From NCBI GenBank assembly GCA_945870465.1, contig CAMBSS010000036.1:1-29101 (forward strand): 29,101 nucleotides of DNA, written 5' to 3'. Positions 8,511 to 16,131 of this stretch are shown here, piece after piece. This stretch comes from Bordetella parapertussis. Its GTDB lineage: Bacteria > Pseudomonadota > Gammaproteobacteria > Burkholderiales > SG8-41. The translations under genes and the position numbers were made by a program. The notes under the pieces are model-generated. The model did not search any database. It had not been told where the DNA came from and was given only the letters and a program-made list of their open reading frames with translations. Within the stretch, counting starts at the first letter, position 1. Each line of letters starts with the position of its first letter.

Positions 8511-9920
8511 ATGGGCGTTACCGAGCAGCTTGCGCGATTTGCAGTGGATGTTTCAGGCGGCAGCATACCGCCAGCGGCAATCGCCTCCGCGAAATTGCGG
8601 TTTCTGGACACGATAGCCGTGATGATTGCCGGCTCGCGCCACCCGTCGGCGCTGATTTCGCTTGAGGTTGCGCGCCAGATGGGCGGCAACCCGGTGGCGA
8701 GCGTGGTCGGGCACAAGGACAAGACTTCCTCGCCACTGGCGGGGCATCTTAATGCGGTTTCTGCGCATGCACTCGAGTACGATGACTACACCAAGAGCGT
8801 CACCCACGCGAGCGTCTGCATGGTGCCGGGCTCGCTCGCGATCGCCGAGCAGCTCGACTTGTCGGGCGCGCGCATGCTTGACGCCTTCATTGTCGGTTTC
8901 GAGATCGAGTCGTGCGTGGCCAAGGGGCTGCGGCCGCAGTTGATAGACCACGGCTGGCATCCGAACGGCATCCTGGGCGCGATGGGAATCGCCGCGGCAG
9001 GCGCGCGCATGATGGATTTCGATCAGATGAAACTGCGCATGGCATTCGGCCTTGCCGCTTCGCAGGGTTCAGGCGTGCGCAAGAACGTCGGTTCGATGTG
9101 CAAGGCATTCCATGTCGGCCACGGCGTGCGCTGCGGTATTTTTGCCGTGCTGCTAGCGCAGGCGGGTTTCAAGGTGGACCCCGATATTATCGAGGGCGTG
9201 GATGACAAGGGCGTGAACGGCCATGCGCGCTTCGGCATGGCGGACACCTTCAACGGTGTCGGCAACTACCGCTTGGAGAAGATGGTTGAGAGCCTGGGCT
9301 CGCATTGGGAGCTGGCGGAGAACACGACGCTGGTGCGCATGCATCCGGGTTCGACGGCGCCCGGCGCCGCCATCGACGGCATGATAGATCTGGCGAAAGC
9401 CAATGACCTCAAACCCGAACAGGTTGAAGCCATAGAGCTCGAATGCACGCCGCAGATGCAAACGATAGCGCCGTATGCGACCGCCAACGACGGGCACAAG
9501 GCGCGCTTCTGCCTGCCTTACAGCATGGCGATTTCCCTGATCGAGCGGCGCGCCGGCGTTGCCGAGTACACCGACGAGCGCGTCAACCAGCCGGACGTGC
9601 AGGCGCTGATGAAACGCGTCAAGGTCATCGAGCCCGAAGACCTCAAGAAACACCGCGGCCAGTGGGGCGAGGCCGGCGTCAATTGGGGCGAGATGCGTCT
9701 CACCGTGCGCATGAAGGACGGCAAGACGTTCAAGATCCAGCGCTCGCACGCGCGCGGCTGGTCGGAAGACCCGGCGACATGGGACGACCTCAAGGGCAAA
9801 TACGAGGAATGCTCGACCGGCATCCTTTCGCAGTCGCAGGTGAACGAAAGCCTCGCGATGATCCGTGATTTGGACAAGTTGCCGAAAGTGAAGCAACTGA
9901 TGGCTGTGCTGCAGGCGTGA
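8511..9920 (+). CDS. MmgE/PrpD family protein (first copy)
   Basis: A 469-residue protein of the MmgE/PrpD fold (2-methylcitrate dehydratase, cis-aconitate decarboxylase, iminodisuccinate epimerase). Family landmarks: the acid pair D91-D92 in EYDDYTKSVTH with H99, H150 in HGWHPNG, and K198/H201 in MCKAFHVGH. The later lysine usual before the small-residue loop appears replaced by arginine (R276 in LVRMHPGST), so chemistry may differ from classical PrpD. The start at 8511 has AGGGAG at 8496-8501 with 9-nt spacing; the upstream in-frame start at 8238 would run through the UPF0114 remnant and the hairpin. The TGA overlaps the GTG of the following Bug gene (GTGA at 9917-9920). No other methylcitrate-cycle gene is present, so a role in propionate use is not supported; processing of a dicarboxylate-like ligand bound by the Bug partner is my inference. 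Confidence 0.88.
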   Translation: MGVTEQLARFAVDVSGGSIPPAAIASAKLRFLDTIAVMIAGSRHPSALISLEVARQMGGNPVASVVGHKDKTSSPLAGHLNAVSAHALEYDDYTKSVTHASVCMVPGSLAIAEQLDLSGARMLDAFIVGFEIESCVAKGLRPQLIDHGWHPNGILGAMGIAAAGARMMDFDQMKLRMAFGLAASQGSGVRKNVGSMCKAFHVGHGVRCGIFAVLLAQAGFKVDPDIIEGVDDKGVNGHARFGMADTFNGVGNYRLEKMVESLGSHWELAENTTLVRMHPGSTAPGAAIDGMIDLAKANDLKPEQVEAIELECTPQMQTIAPYATANDGHKARFCLPYSMAISLIERRAGVAEYTDERVNQPDVQALMKRVKVIEPEDLKKHRGQWGEAGVNWGEMRLTVRMKDGKTFKIQRSHARGWSEDPATWDDLKGKYEECSTGILSQSQVNESLAMIRDLDKLPKVKQLMAVLQA

Positions 9921-10954
9921 GCAGTCTTCGCGAGAAGTTGGAATACTCCCTCGCCCCACGCAAGTGGGGAGAGGGCGGGGGTAAGGGGTGCCTGAGATTC
10001 CGTTTTTTTCTTGCTGTATATGCCTTAAGCCTTGCCTTTCCGGCGGTCGCCGAAACCTATCCCTCTCGCCCCATCCGCTTCATCGTGCCGTTCGCGCCGG
10101 GCGGCGGCGGTGACGTAGTCGGCAGGATTATCTCGCAACGGATGTCAGAACGCCTCGGCAAGGCTATGGTCGTCGACAATCGCGGCGGCGCGGGCGGCAC
10201 GCTGGGCGTCGACATAGCTGCCAAGGCCGCGCCCGATGGCTATACCGTATTGCTTGGCAATACGGGCCCGATTGCATTGAGCCCGTCGTTGTATTCGAAA
10301 TTGCCCTACGACCCCATGCGCGATTTGGCGCCGGTCACGATGATCGCCTCGTTTCCCAACATATTGGTCGTTAACGCCAGTCTGCCGGTCAAGTCGGTGC
10401 AGGAGCTGGTCGCCTATGCGAAAAGCCGGCCGGGCAAACTCAACTTCGGTTCCGCCGGCAGCGGCACGTCGACGCATCTTGCAGGCGAGCTTTTCAAATT
10501 GGTTGCCGGCATCGACGTCGTGCATGTGCCATACAAAGGCGGCGCCGCTGCTTTGACGGATGTGATCGCAGGGCAGGTCGCATACTACTTCGGCACTTTG
10601 CCGAGTTCCCTGCCTTTGGCAAGGGCGGGCAAGGTGCGCGCCCTGGCGGTGACGAGTCTGCAACGCGCCGCGGCCGCGCCTGAGCTGCCGACGATAGCGG
10701 AGTCCGGCTATAAGGATTTCGAAATGGCGGCGTGGTACGGATTGATGGTTCCCATCGGGACATCGCGGGAAATAATCGGCAAGCTGAACTCGACGACGAG
10801 AATGGTGCTTGCTTTGCCCGACGTCAGGGAGCGTCTCCTTCAGGAAGGCTCCGAACCCATGCCCAATGCGCCCGCGCAGTTCGGCACCTATATCAAGGCG
10901 GAGATCACCAAGTGGACTGCCGTCGTGAAAGCGGCGAATCTAAAGGCGGATTGA
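9917..10954 (+). CDS. Bug/TctC-family periplasmic receptor (Bug-1, PrpD partner)
   Basis: A Bug (tripartite tricarboxylate receptor) solute-binding protein of up to 345 residues. It has ETYPSRPIRFIVPF, the first ligand loop APGGGGD and the second loop segment STHLAGE, then HVPYKG. The Sec signal core is FFLAVYALSLAFPAVA with likely cleavage after residue 45. The GTG at 9917 overlaps the PrpD stop, but gives an unusually long n-region of about 26 residues because a palindromic repeat (9946-9990) lies between this GTG and the signal peptide. TTG at 9938 and CTG at 9992 are alternative starts. The protein should be exported to the periplasm and bind a carboxylate-type ligand. No cognate membrane subunit is nearby. 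Confidence 0.9.
   Translation: MSSLREKLEYSLAPRKWGEGGGKGCLRFRFFLAVYALSLAFPAVAETYPSRPIRFIVPFAPGGGGDVVGRIISQRMSERLGKAMVVDNRGGAGGTLGVDIAAKAAPDGYTVLLGNTGPIALSPSLYSKLPYDPMRDLAPVTMIASFPNILVVNASLPVKSVQELVAYAKSRPGKLNFGSAGSGTSTHLAGELFKLVAGIDVVHVPYKGGAAALTDVIAGQVAYYFGTLPSSLPLARAGKVRALAVTSLQRAAAAPELPTIAESGYKDFEMAAWYGLMVPIGTSREIIGKLNSTTRMVLALPDVRERLLQEGSEPMPNAPAQFGTYIKAEITKWTAVVKAANLKAD
9946..9990. repeat. Palindromic repeat within the Bug-1 5' region
   Basis: CCCTCGCCCCAC (9948-9959), loop GCAA, GTGGGGAGAGGG (9964-9975): a 12-bp stem with one mismatch, followed by CGGGGGTAAGGGG. This resembles a common class of intergenic palindromes in GC-rich proteobacteria. Here it lies in frame between the overlapping GTG and the signal peptide of Bug-1. 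Confidence 0.75.
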
Positions 10955-10968
10955 GACTACTGCAAAAC

Positions 10969-11157
10969 CTTGAACCGCGAAGTTGCTGCTCAATCTTGAA
11001 CCGCCAAGGACGCGAAGGACGCAAAGGAAAGCAAAGACAAGAAAGATGATATTCCTATATGGACGTCAGCATCTTGCTTAACAACGGAAAATGTAAAACA
11101 AATTGGAAGCGAACTATCAAGCCTTCCTTCGCGTCCTTTGCGTCCTTCGCGGTTCAA
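10969..11157. repeat. Long inverted repeat between convergent Bug genes
   Basis: The left arm begins TTGAACCGCCAAGGACGC (10996-11031) and the right arm (11123-11157) is its near-perfect reverse complement, about 35 bp each, separated by about 90 bp of AT-rich DNA. Each arm holds short tandem AAGGACGC units, and a partial extra copy starts near 10973 (TTGAACCGCGAAG). No gene is seen in 10955-11176. The arms could form a strong stem in read-through transcripts from either side. Confidence 0.85.
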
Positions 11158-11176
11158 TATCTGGTAATCAGTAGAC

Positions 11177-12130
11177 TTACTTCGCCCCAAACACCTTCTT
11201 CCATTTGGCCAGATCATTGCTGATGATCTTCGCGAAGCCTTCCGGCGACGTTGACGCCGCAATCTGACCCTGCGCTTCCAGTTGCTGGATGACGGTCGGA
11301 TCGGTAAGGGCCGCTTTCATTGCCCCATTCAGTTTCATTATCACCGCCGGCGGCGTGCGCGCGGGCGCGAGCAGGCCGTACCAGAACGTCGCTTCAAAGT
11401 TCGGCACGCCCGACTCGGCAAAAGTCGGGATCTCCTTGAGCGTCGTATCCCGCCGGACGCAGGTTATTGCAATAGTCTTGACCCGGCCGGGCCCGAGCGA
11501 ACGCAGGCTAGGCCCGCTCAACCATCCCATCTCGACTTCACCGCTCAACAGCGCAGAGAGGGCTTCCGCGCCGCCCTTGTACGCGACCTGGACTATGTCT
11601 ATGCCGGTGAGAGATCTGAGCAGTTCGCCCGAAAGGTGGCCAGTCGAAGCAATGCCCTGCGTGCTGTAGTTCAGTTGCCCGGGCTTTGCTTTCGCGAGTG
11701 CGATCAATTCCGGCACCGTATTCGCAGGGAAATTAGGCCGTACTGACAACACATTGCATGACTGCACCCCGAGGCTGATCGGCGCGAAATCCGTCAGCGG
11801 GTCGTAGGGAAGCTTGATCCCCAGCGCCGGACTCACCGTCAGCGGCCCGACGCTGCTCCAATACAGCGTGTAGCCGTCGGGATTCCCTTTGGCGACTATC
11901 TCGGCCGCAATATTGCCGCCCGCACCCGCGCGGTTCTCGACCACGATGTTGACGCCCAGAGACTCAGACATTTTCCGCGTGATGACTCGCGCGGAGACGT
12001 CTGCCGCGCCGCCGGGCGTGAATCCGACCAGGAGGCGGATGGGGCGGGTGGGGTACGTTTCTGCTGCCGTGGTGATTTGCGGAAGGCAGGCGAGCAGGCT
12101 TAAAACAACAAGAAGGGTTTGTCGCTTCAT
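11177..12130 (-). CDS. Bug/TctC-family periplasmic receptor (Bug-2, downstream of hicAB)
   Basis: A 317-residue Bug receptor. The ATG at 12130 gives a compact Sec signal (MKRQTLLVVLSLLACLP) cleaved before ETYPTRP. The first ligand loop is TPGGAAD and the second region reads GHLSGE followed by VAYKG, where most paralogues here have PYKG. It begins 17 bp after the hicB stop on the same strand, and no separate promoter is evident, so it may be co-transcribed with the toxin-antitoxin genes. It is convergent with Bug-1 across the inverted repeat. Ligand unknown. Confidence 0.92.
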   Translation of the reverse strand: MKRQTLLVVLSLLACLPQITTAAETYPTRPIRLLVGFTPGGAADVSARVITRKMSESLGVNIVVENRAGAGGNIAAEIVAKGNPDGYTLYWSSVGPLTVSPALGIKLPYDPLTDFAPISLGVQSCNVLSVRPNFPANTVPELIALAKAKPGQLNYSTQGIASTGHLSGELLRSLTGIDIVQVAYKGGAEALSALLSGEVEMGWLSGPSLRSLGPGRVKTIAITCVRRDTTLKEIPTFAESGVPNFEATFWYGLLAPARTPPAVIMKLNGAMKAALTDPTVIQQLEAQGQIAASTSPEGFAKIISNDLAKWKKVFGAK

Positions 12131-12147
12131 CTTTAAACGGCACCACA

Positions 12148-12705
12148 TCAGGCGGTTCGCTTTTTCATCACGCGGTTCGACAATATCGCGGCGCTGTCGG
12201 CACGCGTAACTTTGTAAGAGCCGATTTTGTTAGGCATCGCAACACGCAGTGGTTTGCTATCTGCCAAATGCGCTTTGGCAAAGGCCGTAAATTCTTTTTC
12301 ACTACGCTGCGTGAGCATGCGCGCTTTTTCCTCAGCGGCGCCGACCATAAACGCCGAACGATTGCCGCCCAGCGGTCCGGCGGCTTCATCGATCAGATTC
12401 AGCACGCGTTCGGGCACCGTGATGTTGATGCGGATAGCTTTATCGGACGGTTCTTTCAGCTCAACCATAAAAGGCACGGCGCCCTTCATCTCCGGTTGCC
12501 TGGCGATCACATCGAGCGCAGAGGGCGCGGGCACCTCGTCGCTATCTTCACGCAGAAAAGCCACATGCGCGGCGAGCGCTTCTTCTGCCATTTGCCGTGC
12601 TTCCTCCAGCGAGCTGCCCGCGCTGATGCAGCCCGGCAGATCGGGGAATTCCACCCCATAATCCGAATTTTTATCCTTCCGCAGAAGGGCGATATAGCTG
12701 GCCAT
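12148..12705 (-). CDS. hicB: HicB-family antitoxin with C-terminal extension
   Basis: A 185-residue antitoxin. The N-terminal HicB domain (residues 1 to about 65) shows VEFPDLPGCISAGSSLEEA. A second segment, about 90-135, contains INITVPERVLNLIDEAA and NRSAFMV, a ribbon-helix-helix-like DNA-binding part. By family knowledge HicB neutralises HicA and autorepresses the operon. HicB proteins of this type usually end near 130-140 residues; here about 50 further residues follow (SEKEFTAFAKAH to the end) whose family I do not recognise. AGGAGC at 12714-12719, overlapping the hicA stop, provides an SD with 8-nt spacing. The gap after hicA is 12 bp. Confidence 0.92.
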   Translation of the reverse strand: MASYIALLRKDKNSDYGVEFPDLPGCISAGSSLEEARQMAEEALAAHVAFLREDSDEVPAPSALDVIARQPEMKGAVPFMVELKEPSDKAIRINITVPERVLNLIDEAAGPLGGNRSAFMVGAAEEKARMLTQRSEKEFTAFAKAHLADSKPLRVAMPNKIGSYKVTRADSAAILSNRVMKKRTA

Positions 12706-12717
12706 ACTTCATTGCTC

Positions 12718-12900
12718 CTATTTCAATCGCGCCTGTTTCAACACACTGTTGACCGTGCCTTTCGGCAGCTCTTTTTTCGGGTGCGGTACCGTTACCTTTC
12801 CCGCTTTAACGGGGTGTTTGAATTGGTGATGCGACCCGATCGTATGCACCAATTCCCGCCCATCGGCCTTCAACTTTTTGATGAGGTCGCCGCTTTTCAC
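12718..12900 (-). CDS. hicA: HicA-family mRNA interferase toxin
   Basis: A 60-residue double-stranded-RNA-binding-fold toxin, the normal HicA length. It begins KSGDLIKKLKADG and has the catalytic-histidine motif GSHHQFKHP (His24 in GSH), then VTVPHPKKELPKGT. HicA cleaves mRNA during stress when released from HicB. I chose GTG at 12900 because the domain starts exactly there. The in-frame ATG at 12918 overlaps the -10 box of the only good promoter, so it would not be transcribed from it. From that promoter the mRNA would be essentially leaderless. Confidence 0.9.
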   Translation of the reverse strand: MKSGDLIKKLKADGRELVHTIGSHHQFKHPVKAGKVTVPHPKKELPKGTVNSVLKQARLK

Positions 12901-12902
12901 GG

Positions 12903-12941
12903 TGTGTATTATACACATACATACACACCAGTCAACACTGG
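12903..12941. promoter_or_regulatory. Two palindromes over the hicAB promoter (candidate HicB operators)
   Basis: TGTGTATTATACACA (12903-12917) is a perfect palindrome covering the -10 box. CCAGT-CAAC-ACTGG (12928-12941) is an inverted repeat covering the -35 box. Both are placed to block RNA polymerase, as expected of HicB autorepression; which of them HicB binds is not known. Confidence 0.65.
12908..12935 (-). promoter_or_regulatory. hicAB sigma-70 promoter, near consensus
   Basis: On the minus strand, -35 TTGACT (12930-12935) and -10 TATAAT (12908-12913) are separated by 16 bp. The expected transcription start is at about 12901, immediately before the hicA GTG at 12900. This is the best-matching sigma-70 promoter I found in the window. 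Confidence 0.8.
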
Positions 12942-12959
12942 ATAACTTGCTGATCCAGC

Positions 12960-13327
12960 GAATCGGCTTTCGGACTTGCGCTGTGTAGCGTCTGGCATCG
13001 GTGACGATGGCCTGTGCGTGTAACTACTGCACGTAGCTCCACGAACACTCCGGCGGGGGCGACTTTTGAGCAGTCCACCGCGATCAACAGTGGCTGTCCG
13101 CCCCCGCACAGCGTGCGCAGCAGCGCTGCACCGACGACTTGGGCCTCCTGACCTATGCGTGCATTGCCCATCAGCCGATCCACGCGCTTGAGCGCCGCCT
13201 TCTGGGTGCTTTGCCCTATCAACCCACGCGCTAGTCGCGACAAACTCAGCAAGTGACCGCCCATCACCGCGCTCACCGCCGCGCACAACAATTCGCGTCT
13301 TGCCGCGTGACTCAGACTCAACTGCAA
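12960..13327 (-). pseudogene. IS4-family transposase, N-terminal fragment
   Basis: The frame from 13327 encodes about 105 residues resembling the N-terminus of IS4-family DDE transposases: LARGLIGQSTQKAALKRVDRLMGN, shown here as LARGLIGQ and ALKRVDRLMGN, then LLIAVDCSKVAP, where the first catalytic Asp is expected. After ELRAVV the similarity stops and the frame runs on to 12932 in unrelated residues. The remaining DDE residues are absent, so this is a truncated remnant. The 3' breakpoint lies about 13010-13030, shortly upstream of the hicAB promoter. Confidence 0.65.
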
Positions 13328-13357
13328 GTGAATAAAGCCCTATACAATCTCTCGCGT

Positions 13358-13424
13358 GCGTGTGCATGACAGATCTCCACGCTGGTTGGCCCCAACGCAG
13401 AGAAAAACCCGTTCATGCACACGC
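13358..13424. repeat. 12-bp perfect inverted repeat near the IS4 remnant
   Basis: GCGTGTGCATGA (13358-13369) and its exact reverse complement TCATGCACACGC (13413-13424), 43 bp apart. They lie just upstream of the transposase fragment and may be part of an IS end. In 13425-13615 I see only an AT-rich stretch and a short palindrome, CCTTC-CCCCT-GAAGG (13557-13571), and no gene. Confidence 0.5.
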
Positions 13425-13615
13425 CGTTTCTCATCACCTTACCTTCAATCTCTTGATTTGTACAGACGTAAAGACTTTCAATTTAAAAATTCGGGGAAAC
13501 ATCAGGGATCGAGATGGGGATGGGTGAGTGGCGCATTTAACCCACCTCCATCGTGGCCTTCCCCCTGAAGGGGAGGAAATGATTTGTCTGGTCGACTTAA
13601 TTAACAGGACATACG

Positions 13616-15010
13616 ATGGAACAAGAGCAAGACAACAAGTACACCCGAGGCATGGCGGAGTTCGTGGCCAACCTGCGCTACGACGACATCCCGGCTGAAG
13701 TGCGGCAGCGCCTCAAGCTTTTGATGCTGGACTCGCTGGGCTGCGCACTCTATGGCGCGCAACTCGAATGGAGCAGGATCCTGCAGAAGCGTCTCGGCGA
13801 ACTTGACACCACGCGCATGTGCGGCGTTTGGGGCACGAATCAAAAACTGTCGGCGCCGCACGCCACGCTCGTGAATGGCACGCAGGTGCAGGGATTCGAG
13901 CTTGACGACGTGCATCGCCAGGGCATGCTGCATGTCGGTTCGGTGGTGCTGCCCGCGCTGATCGCAGTGACTGAATTCAGAAAAGGGCTGAGCGGAAAAG
14001 ATTTCCTGACGGCCGCAGCCGCAGGGTATGAAATCGGGCCGCGCGTCGGCATCTGTATGGGGCCAGAGCATCTGGAGCAGGGCTGGCATACCGGGGCGAC
14101 GTTCGGTGTCTTTTCCGCGGCGGCAGGGGCGGCGCGTGGCCTCAATCTGAACGCGGACAAAACCGTGCACGCGCTCGGCATCGCCGGCACACAGGCGGCG
14201 GGACTGATGGCGGCGCAGTTCGGTGCAATGGTCAAACGCATGCATTCGGGGCGTTCATCGCAAAGCGGTCTGTACGGCGCCATGCTGGCAGACGCCGGGT
14301 TCACCGGCATCGTCAACGTGTTCGAAAGCGAATACGGCGGCTTCTGCACGACCTTTTCGCGTTCCACCGACCGTTTCAAAATCGAAGAGCTCACCGCCGG
14401 CTTCGGCAAGGTGTGGCAAACGATGGGCATCGCGCTCAAGTTCTATTCCTGCGTCGCCAGCAACCATACGACGCTCGACGCGATACGCCTGATGCAGGAC
14501 GAGCATCCGTTCGGCGCCGCGGACGTCGAGAAAGTCGTTGTGTATTGCACGCAGGCGACCGCCCTGCACGTCGGCTGGAAGTACGTGCCGCAGGGCCTGA
14601 CCTCCGCGCAGCTCAATCTGCCATATTGCGTTGCAACCTTGTTGCTCGATGGCGACGTCTTCGTCGACCAGTTTACCGACGACAAGGTAGCCGATCCCGC
14701 GCGTATGGCGCTTGCGGAAAAAGTCGAAGTGCGCGAAGACCCGGCTTATACCGCAAAGGGCTCGAAGGCGCGACACCTGGTGCGCGTCGAAGTCCATCTC
14801 AAGGGCGGCAAGAAGATGGAGCGCATCGTCGAAGCCGGGCGCGGCAACGAGCACAACTTCGCGAGCGAAGCGGATGTCGTCGCCAAGTTCGAGAGGCTCG
14901 CGATACGCGCGTTGCCCAAGGCGCAAGTCGAGGAGTTGCGCGATGCGATGCTTGGCATCGAAAAACTCCCCGCTGCCGCGCGCGTGGGCGAACTGCTGAC
15001 GCTGCGATGA
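13616..15010 (+). CDS. MmgE/PrpD family protein (second copy)
   Basis: A 464-residue MmgE/PrpD-fold protein, clearly divergent from the first copy. Landmarks: D97-D98 in FELDDVHRQGMLH with H106, H158 in QGWHTG, K207/H210 in MVKRMHSGR, and K275 in ALKFYSCVASNH. All expected family positions are present, including the later lysine that the first copy lacks, so this copy looks more classical. The start at 13616 has AGGAC at 13606-13610 with 5-nt spacing. The TGA overlaps the next Bug ATG (ATGA, 15007-15010). A hydratase/dehydratase, decarboxylase or epimerase acting on a carboxylic acid imported with the help of the paired receptor is the best inference; the substrate is unknown. Confidence 0.9.
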   Translation: MEQEQDNKYTRGMAEFVANLRYDDIPAEVRQRLKLLMLDSLGCALYGAQLEWSRILQKRLGELDTTRMCGVWGTNQKLSAPHATLVNGTQVQGFELDDVHRQGMLHVGSVVLPALIAVTEFRKGLSGKDFLTAAAAGYEIGPRVGICMGPEHLEQGWHTGATFGVFSAAAGAARGLNLNADKTVHALGIAGTQAAGLMAAQFGAMVKRMHSGRSSQSGLYGAMLADAGFTGIVNVFESEYGGFCTTFSRSTDRFKIEELTAGFGKVWQTMGIALKFYSCVASNHTTLDAIRLMQDEHPFGAADVEKVVVYCTQATALHVGWKYVPQGLTSAQLNLPYCVATLLLDGDVFVDQFTDDKVADPARMALAEKVEVREDPAYTAKGSKARHLVRVEVHLKGGKKMERIVEAGRGNEHNFASEADVVAKFERLAIRALPKAQVEELRDAMLGIEKLPAAARVGELLTLR

Positions 15011-15984
15011 TAACGGTGCGATCCGGATTTCGCGTCGCGGCACTTCTCGGCACTGCGTTGCTGGCGGGACAAGCTTGCGGCCAGGCTTATCCGGTGAAGC
15101 CGATACGGCTGGTCGTGCCGCAGCCGCCGGGTGGCGGCAACGACACGATAGCGCGCCTGATCAGCCAGAAACTGTCGGCCGCATTGAAGCAGCAGTTCAC
15201 GGTCGACAACCGCGCCGGCGCCGGTGGCCTCATAGGCGCGGACATCGTGGCGAAAGCGGCGCCGGACGGCTATACGCTGCTGCTGGCGAACGTCGCCGGC
15301 ATGGTCATCGTGCCGAACATCCAGAAGAGCATGCCGTACGACGCGTTGAAGGATTTCGCGCCGGTCAGCCTGATCGCGTCGGCGCCCCTGCTGGTGGTCG
15401 TGCATCCGTCGCTGCCCGTGACATCAATCAAACAGCTCATCGCGCTCGGCAAGGCGAAACCCGGCCAGATCAATTACGCGTCCAACGGCGTCGGCACTTC
15501 GACGCACCTGGCGACCGAAATGTTCAAGACGATGACGAAGACCGATTTCGTGCACATCCCTTACAAGGGGCTCGGCGGCGCCATTATCGATCTCCTGAGC
15601 GGGCAGGTGCAGCTGATGTTTTCGAGCGCGGTCGCAATGATGCCGCACGTGCAGTCGGGCCGCCTGCGCGCGATCGCCATGACGGGTGCCCGGCGTTCGG
15701 CCGCGATTCCGCATATTCCGACCGTCGCCGAGGCCGGCGTGCCCGATTACGAATCAGGGTCGTGGTATGGCATTTCGGCGCCTGCCGGCACGCCGCGCAC
15801 CATCATCGATCTTCTGAACCAGGAAATCGTCGCTGCCGTGCGCGCCCCCGACATCACGGACAAGCTCGTTGCGGAAGCGGTGATTCCGGTCGGCAGTTCG
15901 CCGGCCGAATTTGCCACGCACATACAAAAAGAATTCGCGCGCATCGGCCAGGTGATCAAGTCGTCGGGCGCGAAGTTCGATTAG
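15007..15984 (+). CDS. Bug/TctC-family periplasmic receptor (Bug-3, PrpD partner)
   Basis: A 325-residue Bug receptor. ATG 15007 overlaps the PrpD stop as ATGA, giving a normal signal peptide (MITVRSGFRVAALLGTALL, then AGQACGQ) before AYPVKPIR. The first ligand loop is PPGGGND, the second STHLATE, then HIPYKG. A longer frame open upstream to 14413 is only the shifted reading of the PrpD gene. Translational coupling to the MmgE/PrpD protein implies a shared substrate or pathway. It is convergent with the truncated Bug fragment across repeat copy B. Confidence 0.93.
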   Translation: MITVRSGFRVAALLGTALLAGQACGQAYPVKPIRLVVPQPPGGGNDTIARLISQKLSAALKQQFTVDNRAGAGGLIGADIVAKAAPDGYTLLLANVAGMVIVPNIQKSMPYDALKDFAPVSLIASAPLLVVVHPSLPVTSIKQLIALGKAKPGQINYASNGVGTSTHLATEMFKTMTKTDFVHIPYKGLGGAIIDLLSGQVQLMFSSAVAMMPHVQSGRLRAIAMTGARRSAAIPHIPTVAEAGVPDYESGSWYGISAPAGTPRTIIDLLNQEIVAAVRAPDITDKLVAEAVIPVGSSPAEFATHIQKEFARIGQVIKSSGAKFD

Positions 15985-16007
15985 TAAAAGCTGAAATCTA
16001 TTGGAGC

Positions 16008-16131
16008 CGCAGATAAACGCGGATGAACGCAGATAGGTCTTAAAGATTTAGTCGGGATCGTTGTTTGATTTTTCATCTGCGTACCCCTCAAGGGGGTATT
16101 GAAAATAATGTATCTGCATTTATCTGCGGCC
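16008..16131. repeat. Intergenic repeat copy B, bounded by inverted ends
   Basis: Left end CCGCAGATAAACGC (about 16009-16022) and right end, as reverse complement, CCGCAGATAAATGC (about 16116-16129) form imperfect terminal inverted repeats around a core with CCCCTCAAGGGGGTATT (16084-16100). That core is the exact reverse complement of the core in copy A at 3897-3913. The size of about 120 bp and inverted ends give it a MITE-like look. Its right end coincides with the point where a Bug gene is cut. Confidence 0.75.

Noticed and set aside
12909..13367. Alternative 152-codon minus-strand frame over the IS4 fragment
   Set aside because: The overlapping frame from 13327 carries the transposase-like residues; this one is arginine/serine-rich shadow.
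14413..15006. N-terminal extension of Bug-3 to 14413
   Set aside because: The extra 198 residues are the shifted reading of the second PrpD gene; a normal signal peptide starts at 15007.
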